Part shown: positions 46,382-58,588 of the stretch, in pieces
Layout: each line of letters opens with the position of its first letter
Numbering within the stretch: position 1 is the stretch's first letter
Assembly: GCA_019787685.1 (NCBI GenBank)
Contig: JAHNUO010000011.1
Span: 992,001-1,056,000 of the forward strand
Length of the DNA: 64,000 nt
From: Chiua virens
Lineage: Eukaryota > Basidiomycota > Agaricomycetes > Boletales > Boletaceae
Direction of reading: 5' to 3'
Made by a program: the position numbers and the translations under genes
Notes under the pieces: model-generated
Seen by the model: the letters and a program-made list of their open reading frames with translations, nothing else
Databases searched by the model: none
What the model was told of the DNA's origin: nothing

Positions 46382-47534
46382 CTACCTCCGAGACCCCCCT
46401 GTTGCCACTGATGCAGAGACCTTAGACCTGCCACCATGAAATGACCAAGTAGACGATTTCGTCACTCTTGATTCGTTCGTGTTTTCACTGAGCCCCTCCG
46501 GCGCAAGCTCGACTGTTGTGAACTCGATCCTACTCGAGTTGGGGACAGAGTCCTCAATGTCCTCCTTACCCTTGTACAAAGTACGGTAGACAAAGGTGAC
46601 GATCACCAGTGAGTTACACACCATCATTGAGCATGACACTTTGACGTGCTCATAGATGATTGAACCCGACGTGAGGGCCGAGCTTAAGAATACTACCGCT
46701 TGCATGATCGTTACAATGTTGATAACCATGCTCGCCGACAACGCAGAGCATATCAGAAGCTTGCGAGGCCGACTGAGTTTGACGCTGCGCAAGAACCAGA
46801 TCGGAAGCGCACTTAAGAGCACATCCGCAACACAATCAGCTGCCCCGTCGGCGTCAAAACGTAATACGGGATCAAAGATGCCGGATACTCACTGGCGGTC
46901 TGGGTTATGAGGAGCGACCTCATCATGAGACATGAATGGGAAAGGCAAGCCTCCAGTCGCAGGGCGAGCAGTGTGATTCCCATGAGCCCAAACAAAACTC
47001 CGGTGCTGATGGCGACATGTCTCAGTATACCCTCGGGATACGAAACGCGCATGATGGCGGCCAAGATGCTTAGCCTGGTGGCCCTACAGTGGGGCCATAT
47101 ATTACTTCCTGTCAATTTCTACATGACATCGACCCGACGGCTGAACGCACCACATTAGCGTCGGATATGCAAATGAGACTATCCAGTTTCCGGCATGGAA
47201 CAGACGAGGAAGGCTTTCTGTTAATCGCTTGTCAGTGTCATAGACAATAAACATGGTTCAGAGCCTTGCTTACGGCCAGGGACCGGTCGTTCGATTAACG
47301 TAGCGACCAGACAGGCAACGTCGGCAAAGAACGCAACTACAGCCCAGTGGTCGTCCCACCACATACGGTCTGTATACCATCGATACCAAATCCTAAATAT
47401 GGTCGAGATAATTGCAATGCTGTGGAAAGATATTGAGACAGCTATGGGTACCCCCGGGCCCAGTTCGTTATCATGGAAAGTTTAGTAAAGGCAGGAAATT
47501 CACCAATCAGCGTCCAATTCCACTCAGGGAACAT
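46382..47534 (-). CDS. Fungal rhodopsin-like 7TM protein, copy D
   Basis: Fourth member of the cluster and the closest to copy C. The start is 47534 (MFPEWNWTLI), with a phase-1 intron to AVSISFHSIAIISTIFRIWY, followed by MWWDDHWAVVAFFADVACLV. Then come ATRLSILAAIMRVSYPEGIL, CVADVLLSALPIWFLRSVKL, INIVTIMQAVVFL and HVKVSCSMMVCNSLVIVTFV. The tail reads IEFTTVELAPEG and ends VATGGSRR at 46382. As in copy C, there is no intron between HVK and the last membrane span. The frame is intact. Confidence 0.78.
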
Positions 47535-50142
47535 CTCGTTGGATGGGTGCTCGTTGTGAGCGATCGTCAACCTCTTCCGGACAAAGGGCTTTTGTATCTT
47601 TTTATGCTTCCTTGATACGACATCACATTTGAGAAACTTCAGGGCACCGCCAGGGACTCAGAAATGATGAAACCCTGCGTGAGATCCAAATTTATATCGA
47701 ATATCGTAGGCTTCTGCTGTCTCTTATCAACGTTCCTCCGAGTCACATACCACGCACCAATACTTGCGTTCCCAATCGAACGCCAAATTTGCGAACACAA
47801 CGGTATCCGAACCAGTGTAAGCTTGAGACTCAACTTGAAACGGCAGAGTATGCTGTATTGTCCACTCGCTCGCCGAGGGTGGCTCCAGGGCCCAGCCTGC
47901 ATTATCATGTTTCATGTGTGATTGGCCAGGGTCTATTTGAATGGATGAGTCATTGTCAATTTGCAAGGTCCATAAGCCTCCAACAGACCACGATTCAGAA
48001 GTGCCTTGCTAATCTTTTCTTGACCGGACCCTGCAGGCCATTGCAAGGAGTCTCGCTATCATGAGCTTGACCTTGTAATGATAATGTCTTAAAGTCGCGA
48101 AACATTTCGAGCACGTTTCGTGCCGAGTGAGTAGGAGGGTGGCCCATGTGGCTCACCAGCCCGTAAGTGTCGTAAGCCATTTTCTCCCACGAGGCGCCCC
48201 TTCATGAGCCTCGTCTCACTTGCTTTGTCCGAACGATAATCCCACCTGACGTGATGACAGAGGCTATCATGATACCACATGTTGGAGAGTCATTCAACAC
48301 ATGTCCGTTGAGGCTTCGCGTTCACAGGAATACATAATTACGACGCCACAGAAATACTGTACTTACGTTATTCGTTGTTGCCAAGGAGATTGAGAAAACG
48401 AGAAAAGAAGTTGAGCAAGAATTGAGATAGGTATGTACCGTCAAGCTTTGGTCCATTGGTCGGCGTCCGGGGTCAAGACTAGTTGGGATGCTGGAGTAGC
48501 GAAACACTACTTATACCGGCGAGTCCAAAAGAGATTTTCGATGAAGCGAGTAGGAAAATTTAAGGTTGTCACCACACAATTCAATATTTGCTCAATACAA
48601 ACCGGCAATCAAGCCAGCTCCCAAGGCCTTCCATACACATGCTGAGGTTCCTGTCCGCCTGTCACACGCACTTGCTTGCTCGGGCTTGTGAGAATAGGTT
48701 TCAAAAGGTTCAAGTGAGGATCTACTTGCGCATGCGAGTGGCGACCTGTGAAGGGCAGGGCAAGGAAACGGGTTGGGCGACGTCGCCGCGACGATCACCG
48801 CGATTGCAAGGTAGAGTCATTCGTGACCATCGTAGTGGGTCTGCAGAGGGGAGATATATATGCGGATTTGAACACGATACTGTCAAACGAACACTCCTGT
48901 GCCAGTGGGTAAGAGAGTTCAATAGGTGGTTAGAGTAGTCCGAGTTGCGCGGTTCGGTCTGGGAAGAGGAAATTGTCAGTCCAGCACTGTGGTCACTTGT
49001 CAACAAGTCAACAAAGATTTTATAAGGATGAGAATCCAACCACGTTCCCACGAAACACACATTACATAATCAGATCGAGTTGAACGAAATCGATAGTTAC
49101 ATACTTGGTACTTACTTGGATAGGAACGACAGGTCAAACCCGGACAGGACTCCTGCCAGTCACGCTGTGAAGTTACACAGGCAGCCAAGGGTCTGTAGGA
49201 GCGGCAACCAGAGCGCACAAATGCTGCAATCAATATCCGTCGCACTTGTGCGCTTCCATGTTCATGATATGTAAGTGTGTACTAATGTTGATTTAAATTA
49301 CTTGAGACAGTGCCCACGAGCGGCGACATTGAACAAGCAAGCGCACATGTGGGCTTGCTTGCCTGTGAAACATGGGTAGTTCAACAAATAACAGGAAATT
49401 GTCGGTGAGTAGACCGCAGAACGAGGTAAAACACCCTTGAATCGACCATGCCGGCTAGCGGGGCATGCGCCACACCGAACAGGCAAGCGCACAAGTGCAA
49501 CAGACATTCATATCTGTCGCACTTGTGTGATTGCTTGCTCGTGAATGCTGGGAGGGTCATGATGAGGGTCACGATGGGAGATATTCAACGAGCAGAACGG
49601 TGAGGACTTTATTAATAACTTGTTCGGTGGGAAATGGCAAGGACAAATGACGAAGCGTCGACAACAATGCGAGACAATGCAGACAGGGTGGGCAACCAAT
49701 TTTCGAGACTGATGATACGGTACTCGCGTTATGTCTTATATGTTTTCCATATTGTCTGTGTCCACATTCGCCTGGGGTGCTAACCACTCAGTTGAGCTCG
49801 GTTCTCGCTTGCTATTCAAGCCAATATGACCCGACATGATCGCACTCGCAGAGTAGTCGTTATCGGTTCAGCGAGCCACCGCATGCAGTTCCCACCAAAG
49901 GACACAAAACGAGGTTCGTTTTACGACAAAGGTTCAACTGTTGGTACTTGACACGTTTACACTACTAAATTCTATCAAATCTACATCGGTGCCAGTCATC
50001 CCCGAGAGGTGGCGAATAGGAGTCTGTTAGCGACCGCGTTATCATCTGGAAAAGGTCAACTTGGGCGAACAAGGGTATGCCCTACTTCTGGTAACTCTTG
50101 GTCAGCTGAGGTTCGAATCTTGATCTAATCCTCATGGACATA
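47535..50142. other. Long gene-free stretch with palindromes
   Basis: About 2.6 kb between 7TM copies D and E with no supported coding sequence. It holds a cluster of related inverted repeats (49210-49545) and a related single arm near 48650-48690. Confidence 0.55.
49210..49545. repeat. Cluster of three related palindromic hairpins
   Basis: 49334-49361 is a near-perfect 28-bp palindrome (arms CAAGCAAGC and GCTTGCTTG). 49477-49545 has longer arms (GCAAGCGCACAAGTGCAACA against CTGTCGCACTTGTGTGATTG). 49210-49253 has arms GCGCACAAATG and GCACTTGTGCGC. All share the core GCGCACAAGTGC, so they are copies of one element. Confidence 0.7.
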
Positions 50143-51302
50143 CTATGACATTGATTTTGTCAATGTTGTGACTGAGGTACAGTCAGCGATGGATTTTGAC
50201 TGAGAAACTGAAGAAGTGCAGGTCTCGAGGGTCATTTGATCGCGAATGAGAGTTGTGAACTGCACATGATCGCTTTGAGAGGGAATCCCAGTGATATCCA
50301 CATCGGTCTTATGGTAATACCGATATGCGAACGCCACGATGATGAGGAGATTACAGATGAGGACGGAAAGTGCAGCCTAAGAATTATCAAGACTCAGTGG
50401 GATGAGCTAACGCTGGTGTTCAATTGTTTTACCTTGATCTGAGCGAGTAAGACACTTCTGCTGGACAGGGGCATAAAGAGGGTAATGGAATGTGCTATTG
50501 AGATAATAGTGATCAAAATAGAGGAAGAAAACGACGAGATGAGCAGCACGCGCTGGCTCTGTGATATTATCTTCATGCCTCTGAGGAAGAAGATAGGTAA
50601 AATCACTAGGAAGGCGTCGGAAATCACATCGGCTGTGAATTTTATTCTGTAAACACTCATACGATACTATAAGAGATGGACGTACTGATTAACTGAGATA
50701 TGGCAACGGCATGGGTCATCTTGCAAACGTTGGTTGCACAAATATAGAGCTTCTGGATGAGTACCGCCATCCACATTATACCGAAAGAAATTGCGACGGC
50801 GACACAAGTAGTACGAGTGCGTGCATGAGCTGTGATTCGAACAATTGCGGAAATCATGCTCAAGCGCGCTTCCCTAAAGTGTATCCAAACTCAGTGCTGC
50901 AAAAACAGGGCGAGAGAAAACATACCAGGTGACCGATGTCACCGTGACGAGTGTGATATAATTGAGAACCTCGGCGGTTGTTGAGAGATGTGCTGATTGA
51001 AAGCTAGAGGTTGATGGTTTAAATTAGGGAAAAGAAGTAAAAGACGGACAAGGGGATGTTTGTTGGATCCATAAGCAAACGAGGGTAATGATATCGGTCA
51101 AAAGGGCGAGCAGAGCCCATATGTCCTCCCAACCAAACCGGGATATGTGCCAGCGATAGGCAGTCCTGAAGACGCCGGAAAGTATGGCAATGGCGTGAAA
51201 CACGCATGCGATGGCTGGAACCAGTGAGAAGGTTGCAAAGTTGGGAAATCAGGTGGGCGAACCTTTGTAATCGAGTGGCCAGGACTGGCCTGGTGCAGGC
51301 AT
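50143..51302 (-). CDS. Fungal rhodopsin-like 7TM protein, copy E
   Basis: Fifth and most divergent member. Exon 1 is MPAPGQSWPLDYK (start 51302), spliced to AIACVFHAIAILSGVFRTAY. TM2 is GWEDIWALLALLTDIITLVC, where G-W-E-D replaces W-W-D-D of the others. Next come ARLSMISAIVRI, reached through a 53-nt intron ending CTTTAG, then DVISDAFLVILPIFFLRGMK, and SVLLAQIK followed by a GT intron. AALSVLICNLLIIVAFAYRY and a tail with QFTTLIRDQ end at 50143. The frame is intact once introns are removed. Intron positions are shared with copies A and B. Confidence 0.75.
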
Positions 51303-52024
51303 TGTTGCAAAGACGTATGAGAGAGGGGAAATGGGGCGTGAATCAGACTGGATCGTCGGGCGAGTTTAAACATTGCTGAGAACTCGGAGGGAAAACTAGA
51401 CCAAACGAGGAAGAAAAAGGGACAGATGCAAAGCCTTGGTCGGTGATTGCGTTAGCGCTTGGACTGAATCCACCTTCAGGGATGCTATGATGAACCTGGA
51501 TGTGGGACTGTAGACAATGAGCGTGGGATCTGCTGGAGGGGGGCAGAACGTGGGAGAAAGGAGATGGTCGTATCGATCCGAATGATGCGTTGAGGGAACG
51601 ATAAGAAAGCGGTTCGACACGTTTCGTCCACCCACCTTCTTGACTCATGAGCTGCCCCTGCATCAAGACACAATCGTTCGAGACCGTTGTTGAGGAAGGG
51701 TCGAGGACACCGCAAAGTACCTGGTGTGATGAGCCCTGGGCTTGCTCACATCCTCATTTCCTTGACCTACTCAACACTACTACAACCTAAAGTAAGTCAG
51801 TGGTCGAGTTCGCCGTCGACCTCGTGACTACCCGGACGCGTCATATGAACAACTTCTAAACTCGTCCCGGTTTCACCCTATGTCACGTGACATATCAATA
51901 TTCATTACCTTCCTTTTTGGGATAGGGACTCAAGTTTCTGCCAGTGCTGGAGCCAAATGAGATCGATGTAAACGCAGTACAAGTACGCCGGGTGTTTCTC
52001 TTTCCATCCTTCAACCTGCCCACT
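51303..52024. other. Divergent promoter region
   Basis: About 720 bp between 7TM copy E (minus) and the esterase-like gene (plus). Long minus-strand open frames here (for example 51343-51666) have no recognisable features. Confidence 0.45.
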
Positions 52025-54136
52025 ATGATTCTTGATCGCTGCCGTGTTTCCCTCCACCATTCGTCCCTTGATACTACCTTCCACGGTATACAACACCCCG
52101 TCTCGTCCCTTGACATCCCTATTCATCAGTTCCGTGGAATCAAATATGCCGTCGTCCCTGCACGTTTCCGCCAGTCCATTATCTGCTCCTCGTATCCCCC
52201 TGAAGTTGATGCCACAAAACATGGGTATGCATTTCTCTTCCATGCTACCTTCCTCTCAACCTCAACCTCGCATCCCAGCCCAATTTGTCCCCAAGCAAGC
52301 CAGCGGAGTCTCGAGGAAGAGCTCATCGGTCTCTCAGAAACAGATATTCCAAGACAAGTCTTCCTACAGGACGAGTTTGAATGTCTCAATCTCAATATTA
52401 CCACACCCGCTCACCACACCTCCCATTCTCGATTACCTGTCATGGTTTGGGTGCATGGGTTGGTACTCCCTTCCCTACATGTTTCCCGTAACTTACTCTA
52501 TCAGGGGTGGGAACCACGGTTGTGGCTCTAGCTGGGTTTACGACGGCGGCCCACTTGTCGCCGCGAGCGTTCGCATGGGCAAACCCGTCGTACTCGTTAC
52601 GTTCAAGTACGCCCTCGTGATTACGTTTTTAATCTACACTTGTGCTCATGCTGCGCAGCTTTCGTTTAGGCTTCTTTGGTTGCGCCGCAAGTCCAAAGCT
52701 TGCCGAAGATAATCGTGCTGCCGGTGATCTGGGTGTGGGTAATTACGGTTCGTTTCTTCTTATTTAGACTTCTCCGAATCTCCTCACAGTATATCAGGCC
52801 TACGTGATCAGCGTCGTGCCCTCAAGTGGGTCAACCACTACATTGCCGATTTTGGTGGCGATCCTTCAAATGTAACTATTTTCGGGTCTGGTTCCGGCGC
52901 TGCCGATATCATAGGCCATTTATATTCTAATCCTAACAAGACGGATCCCCTGTTCGCCCGTGCAATCATCCAGAGCGCCATCGTCGAACATACCGTCTCC
53001 GATATTACCACCGCTGGTTGGTTGCTCTCGCGGTCCTTGTGTGCTCTTCGTGTATCTACTCTTGATCAACTCCGGGACATCCATGCCGAAACTCTTGCAG
53101 AGATTTCCTGTCCTATACGCGCCGTAGACGATGGTGTCTTCTTCCGCGCCGGTTGGAGAGATTCTCTCTTTCCTCCTGCTGCACCTGAAGATACCGAGGC
53201 ACCTGCTCGGCCCAGTGTGACTGCGCATCGCTTGGGGGTCCACAAGGGTAAAAGTAGAAGTCCACATCCCCAAGGTCGCACTGCTCCACCCCCTGCCATG
53301 TCTGGTCTCCAACCTCTCATCATCGGCGACACCGCCTTGCGATTCCGATCTTTGGAGCCATCAAGCTTCTGGCTGGGCAGGGTCTGGTGTCGTCCGCCGG
53401 CTTCGCGCCATTTGTCAATCCCTGAACAAAGCGACTGCTCTTCTCAACGCCTATGATATCGCACCTCATACGACCTTTGAGCTTACTGATCGGGTATTGG
53501 AACTGGTTCAGGATGCTCGCATTGCTTGGCCCGCAGAGTGCGTCGTGCAAACAAGCAAGAAGAGTGGTCGTCAAGTCTGGCGATATGTGTTCGACCAAGA
53601 AGGACCGACTCGCGGTGTTCCCCATCATGCAGCTGACCTCATCTACCTCTTCGACAATGTTCCGCTCCCTCTTTCAGCCAGCTACGTCACCTATGGCTTT
53701 CGAGGCTGATGAACAGCTTCCATCGTTGCCTTCCTCGGGGTCATCTAATGGTGATGTCGCAACCCTACTTTCTTCTGCACGTACTCTGGTCGACATCGAG
53801 ATGATGGACGAGGATGCCTTTGAGTATCGTCCACCCACCCGGCCTCATGGGGGGTGGCCTCGTCCGGTGGTCGACGAATGGTCTTACGGGCGTGTGCGTG
53901 ACGCTATCCAATCGCGTTGGATCTCCTTCGCTTGGGGTGAACGCCCTTGGGACAACTCACACGGCAAGATCTTTGTTTTCGGTCCGGAAGGAGAAACTGG
54001 AGAACGTTCGGCTGGTGTCTTTGAAGGCAGGCGAAGACGCAAGATCTGGGAAGAGGTGTTCCGACCTCTAGGGTCGGCACTCGTCCACAAGGTGGGACAT
54101 GAGCTCAGTAACGGGCCGACCCTCGGGGCGCGGTGA
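52025..54136 (+). CDS. Type-B carboxylesterase-like protein with altered nucleophile elbow
   Basis: Alpha/beta-hydrolase of the carboxylesterase type B family. The start at ATG 52025 leads to FRGIKYAVVPARF, then KHG-PICPQ across an intron. ECLNLNITTPA, VMVWVHGGGNHG (oxyanion HGGG), LKWVNHYIADFGGDPSNVTI and FGSGSGAADI follow. The last block aligns with FGESAGxxS, but the catalytic Ser position is Gly (52885-52899). The C-terminal half has PLIIGDT, the Tyr-x-Phe-Asp-Gln motif YVFDQ, GVPHHAADLIYLFDN (a His candidate) and WISFAWGERPW with VFGPEGE. Frame breaks of one base occur near 52610 (at a splice donor), 53348 and 53693, all between blocks that clearly belong together. There is no obvious signal peptide. 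Enzymatic activity is doubtful without the canonical Ser. Confidence 0.7.
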
Positions 54137-55795
54137 TCATCTCGTGATCATTTCCATATCCCCAGCTGGAAAGCAAAGGATATAAAAGTGCGTCGACGCA
54201 CACCTGCCTATTCTCTTTCCTTTACTCCGACTTGGCATTTGTATTATTTACATAACGGGTTTTCTCGCTGGGCCATATCTGTCTGGTCGTCATTGCATTG
54301 GTATCGTTGTCTCATCTTATTATCTGCATGAACTCCACTTCTCTTCCATGTTTGTACGTCACATCTACATCCTTACACGTAATTCCTGCTACGCCTATAT
54401 CCCACTGCATGATAACATTTGTTTACTCAAGTTTGCATGTTATAGACGTCTCCAGCTTGCAAAATCCATGAGCTACATAATGTATCCATCATCATCGTAT
54501 GTACAGTAATATGTGCTGCACATGCATCACGCACGGCCGGAACATATATTCGACAACTTGTACATCGCTTGACAAGCGGAGCGGATGCGGAATACATACA
54601 ACTACATCCGAATCCACATTCCATTCCCCACAAACCGGAGCCGGAGCCCATGCTGGCGTCGAGTAAAAATGCCGCTGTGGCTCAAGCGCTCGCTTTCTCA
54701 AAGTTTCTTTGCCGCAGACGGGGTACCGTTGCCACACGTTTCCGACTTGGCCTGGGCGTAGATTTGAACGGCGGTGATTATGTACGACCGGGATGGCGTC
54801 CCACGACGCCACGGCGGCTTTGCGCCCTAACCTTGGTTTTCATTTACGAGTGGCGCATTGACATGTTTCAGTGTGTGTCCCATGCCATGGTCCGTGGGAC
54901 GAGGCTAGGTGCCGCTCCGTGCAGTCGTCCGGACAATGCCATCCCAAGGGAGTGACGCATTGCCATGTTTCAGGTGTTCGGGTTCCCCCTAGTATGCCGT
55001 AGGACGGTAGCGTTGTCGCCCCGCTCAGTGGCCCCGCACGGAGTTCAGGATCGTGTTCTCCCCACATGATCCTGGAAATGAGAATCAGGAGTGGAAGACC
55101 ATGATAACGCCTTCTGTAAGATATCAAGATACGTTCACCGAGTTCATGACGTATCCGTACCGAGAACGAGAACTCGATGACAAGGCCCGAGGACCTCGGG
55201 TCCGCCCATCCCAGTCGGTCCTCCCCAAAACGTATTGATTGGCCCTGGCCCAGGCCATGTGAGAGGCATATGAACGGGGCTTGTCAAGATGCTCACAAGA
55301 CACTCGTCTTGATCAGTGATCGAGGGAAATTGGCGCAAGGAACTGGGCAATGCCAAGGCTGGCAGTGCCGTGTGACCGCGCGTTCTCTCCACCGAGAACG
55401 GTCAGCCGCCACATCGTCCTTGGATAGGGTTGCGCTCATGTCCTGAACGACTCGGGGCATGCCCGGGCATGGTGTGAATTGCAAATGAGGATGTGAATAC
55501 GATACAGGCTTGCTATAGTTATGTTATACATCCAGTACATTCCAACCCAGAGAACGTGTGTAGATCCAGTGGAGGTACCTTTCAAAGGTACGTGACCAGC
55601 AAACATGTGCATGAGAGATCCAGAAAAAATTATTTGCTATCATCCAACACCTGGACGGATTCGCGTCATAGAAAAAGAGGGGTTCAACCCCCGTTTGGGG
55701 GCGCATATTAATATCCAAGATGAGTCGATCATCGTCGGTAGCGTTTTGACAAGGTCGAAAGAGGGTAGGTCAGAGTGAATGGAAGTCGTGCTTCA
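54137..55795. other. Intergenic region
   Basis: About 1.7 kb without a supported gene. Two loosely similar segments (about 54853-54950 and 54955-55040), both containing ATTG(A/C)CATGTTTCAG, hint at a degenerate direct repeat. Confidence 0.45.
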
Positions 55796-57424
55796 TTAGG
55801 CCATCGCTTGGCTGATAGCTCCCTTGAGGATACCGTTGGAATCACCACCTTGCTCGTATATGGCGAAACCGGCAAGACCGGCCGATTTGATAAACTTTCC
55901 CTTGGCAGCTACAACTGACGTGTCAACGATGTGGATCAGTACGATGACCAAAAAGACCCACTGAATGATTGTGCATCGTCGTAAGAAACCAAGACTTGAG
56001 TGGAAGGGTTGTAAACAAATGGCTGGGAGAAGATCAGACATCGAGGAACATAAAAGTCCATCCAAAAACTCACCGTCTGGCTGCACTCATCATACAAGCC
56101 AACCATCCCAGAGGCAACAGTGCCGTTCTGAGAGAGGAAACCATCACTGATCAATGCCCAGAAGTTGTAGATACCCGTGTTCCCATTGCCGACGGGAGGG
56201 TTACCACAAACGTCGGCGGAAGTGGAAGTTGGGTCCCAGGAGTCACCGATGGGGATGTTGGTCTTGTCAAAGGACGTGTAGAGCTGGAGCGAGTTGCCAG
56301 TGACAGCAGTGGAAGAGGGCACCGTAAAACTGTGTCCATAAGCTGCCACGCCGAGAACAAGTTTGTTGGTGGGGAAACCGGCCTTGGTCCAAGCAGCAAC
56401 GGCGGAGACGGCTGAACCCTGTTGACCGCTAGTGGGAGCACATGTGTCATTAAGAGGGGAGTTGGGGCCGGTGACACTGCTGAAAGTGCCGTAGACGTCA
56501 TAGTTCATTATCTCTGGATTTCTGGATGAATAGACAAGAAAATGTCGAAAAGGAGATACTTGCCAATCCAGTCAAGTTCTTGCGCGTATGCCGAGACATC
56601 GGTCAATGGACTTCCGTTGGCGTCAACCCAGGGGACGATGCTGGTGGCAGCAGAGAGGGTAAGATTGCCTGCGGCCCCGCGTATTGTCTGCAAGAAAGAC
56701 AGGAAGTTGGCACTGTCTTGGGGACTGATAATATTACAGCCGATGCCTTGCTTGCCAGGGTACTCCCAACTAACAATGGATGAATAAGACAGGGCGGAAA
56801 TAACGAAAATAACTTACTCAAAGTCGAGACCGGTGAAACCGTGAGCATTGGCATATTGAACAAGAGCATTGGCAAATGTGGTCCGGTTCTGTGCTGTGGC
56901 GACCGAGGATGACCAGTAAATACTACCGTCCCAGCCACCGACGGTTAGGATGGGTTTGACGTTCTAAATATCAACGATAAGCGGAATGTTCTTTTGGGTG
57001 GGGAGATAAACTCACGTTGGTCTTTGCGGCGGCAGTGAACTGATCAGGCATGGAGGGGTCGCTAACGATGACCTCGACGGTGCCATCAGAAGAGGGCTGC
57101 GCGCTGAACAGATGGTAAGTGAGGATAGGGTGCCGAGATGGCATGCACTTACGTAAAGAAAGCCATGTGTGTGTAGCTTGCCCACGAGATGTTGGACACG
57201 CCGTAGTTGGGATGCCAATCGGCAAACCACGCCATGGAAATTTTACCATTGGTGCCTGCACCGGTGGTAGAATTGCCGGAAGGAGAAGAGGTGCCCGTTG
57301 GCGGGGGGAATCCTGTGGGCGAAGGGACGGCCGCTATTGATGACTCAGGCTTGAGTGAGCAAGTGGGGGCTGCGAAAGCGAGTGGCAAGACAGACAAAAG
57401 GGAAAGTACTGCTGCAAAAAACAT
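55796..57424 (-). CDS. GH18 chitinase, secreted
   Basis: Endochitinase-type glycoside hydrolase family 18. The start is ATG 57424 with a signal peptide (MFFAAVLSLLSVLPLAFA), a Ser/Thr/Pro/Gly linker, and then the TIM-barrel domain beginning KISMAWFADWHPNYGVSNIS. Motifs: ILTVGGWDGS (SxGG-like strand), FTGLDFDWEYPG (active-site DxxDxDxE with the first Asp replaced by Thr, the catalytic Glu present, split by an intron), EIMNYDVYG (MxYD) and GFAIYEQGGD near the end. Six or so short introns are present, for example the one cutting LDFD. The frame is intact and the stop is at 55796. No chitin-binding module is seen. Likely roles are wall remodelling or nutrition; class assignment within GH18 is not attempted. 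Confidence 0.9.
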
Positions 57425-57960
57425 GCTTAAGAAACAGAAGAAACCTGAAAGAGAAAGAAAGACGGTGAAGGAGGGCGGAAGAAGTGAGGAAACTGACCTT
57501 GCAGGGAGTCGGCCTTTTTGTAGATGCGGTTTTCATTGTTCGGGCCACTCCACTGTTGTCATGTCAAATTTAGAACAAGCCTATTCATTACACAAAAGGG
57601 CGTTGAATTGTTCAAGCGAGGTCCACATGTAAACCGAATTTCCGGTGGGAACTTACTTTCCATTCATCACCGTCGCACTGACCGCTCACCACCGCCAACC
57701 ACGTCGATCACCGCCCACATTCTCATCTTCTGGTGTATGGAACAGAATCATGATGCATGATGCTCTAACTCAAAACCTGTCCGTCCGAGTCCATTCCTTC
57801 GATAATTAATTTAGCATCGCCTACGAGTATCTACCAAGTCTAGAAAAATACTGTATCGCTCATAGTGTTTCATCGCACGTTCGTAACATCCCTGTTTCGT
57901 CAATTCGTGTTCCCCGTCATCATCGCACAGGGATTACCAAACGCACCGTATCTCCATACT
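57425..57960. other. Intergenic region
   Basis: No gene seen; promoter of the chitinase gene and 3' region of the JTB-like gene. Confidence 0.5.
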
Positions 57961-58537
57961 TCATCGTGCATCTATCATCGGACTACGCGTAAGCCCTATC
58001 CGCGCTGCAAGCCGGCGTGCTTGTATCGCTTCCACCCTTCTCGAACGCACCAGCGCAATGCTCAGTGCGACCATCGCAAAGAACAAGTTGCACGCTAGAA
58101 ACTCATAAAAGTCGGCTCGCTCTTTGGCAACAATCCGCCCACAAGACTGCCATGCAGGAATCTCCCCTTGAATGGATGAGGTCGACGGGGCATCAGTGGG
58201 ATAAGGGTGGTAGGATGGTATGGGCTCCGCAAGGGTTATCGTCCGGTTAGGGGTGCAATGCATGAGGCGTCGATTGCCAAACGGCTGGCAGAATGGCTCG
58301 TGCAACTATGCAAGCGTCAGAAGTGCGCAGAAAGGCCAACGCATGGTGACCAACCGCATCGGGTGGGCATGGCTCACATTCGCCGAATGGAAGGCATACG
58401 GACAACGTGTCGTTGGGTTCTGCAAGTGCAGGAAGGAACTTTAAGAACACCAGCCTGCCATTAGTTAGCACATAGTCGGTCGACGGGTAAGGTTGTACTT
58501 GCAAGAGTGAGATCAGGGAAAGTGACGAAGAGGACAT
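57961..58537 (-). CDS. JTB-like small cysteine-rich membrane protein
   Basis: A small single-pass membrane protein. After an N-terminal segment (start 58537, MSSSSLSLISLLQ, less certain) it reads CLPFGECEPCPPDA. An intron ending GCATAG leads to LHEPFCQPFGNRRLMHC, then PAWQSCGRIVAKERADFYEF, a hydrophobic span LACNLFFAMVALSIALV and a basic tail RSRRVEAIQARRLAARIG, stop at 57961. The paired C-x2-C cysteines, the SCGR before the span and the basic amphipathic tail resemble the JTB (jumping translocation breakpoint) family. Function in fungi is not established. It is head-to-head with SRP19: the start codons are only 51 bp apart, so they share a promoter. Confidence 0.5.
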
Positions 58538-58588
58538 ACTAGCGTAAAGAGAGCGTGAGAATAACTAACCTCTACATCGACATCGACC

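Noticed and set aside
50030..50130. Possible tRNA gene because of a GGTTCGAATC B-box-like sequence near 50109
   Set aside because: No A box at the right distance and no acceptor-stem complementarity.
54853..55040. Direct repeat or MITE downstream of the esterase-like gene
   Set aside because: Similarity between the two segments is limited to about 20 bases and there are no terminal repeats or target duplications.
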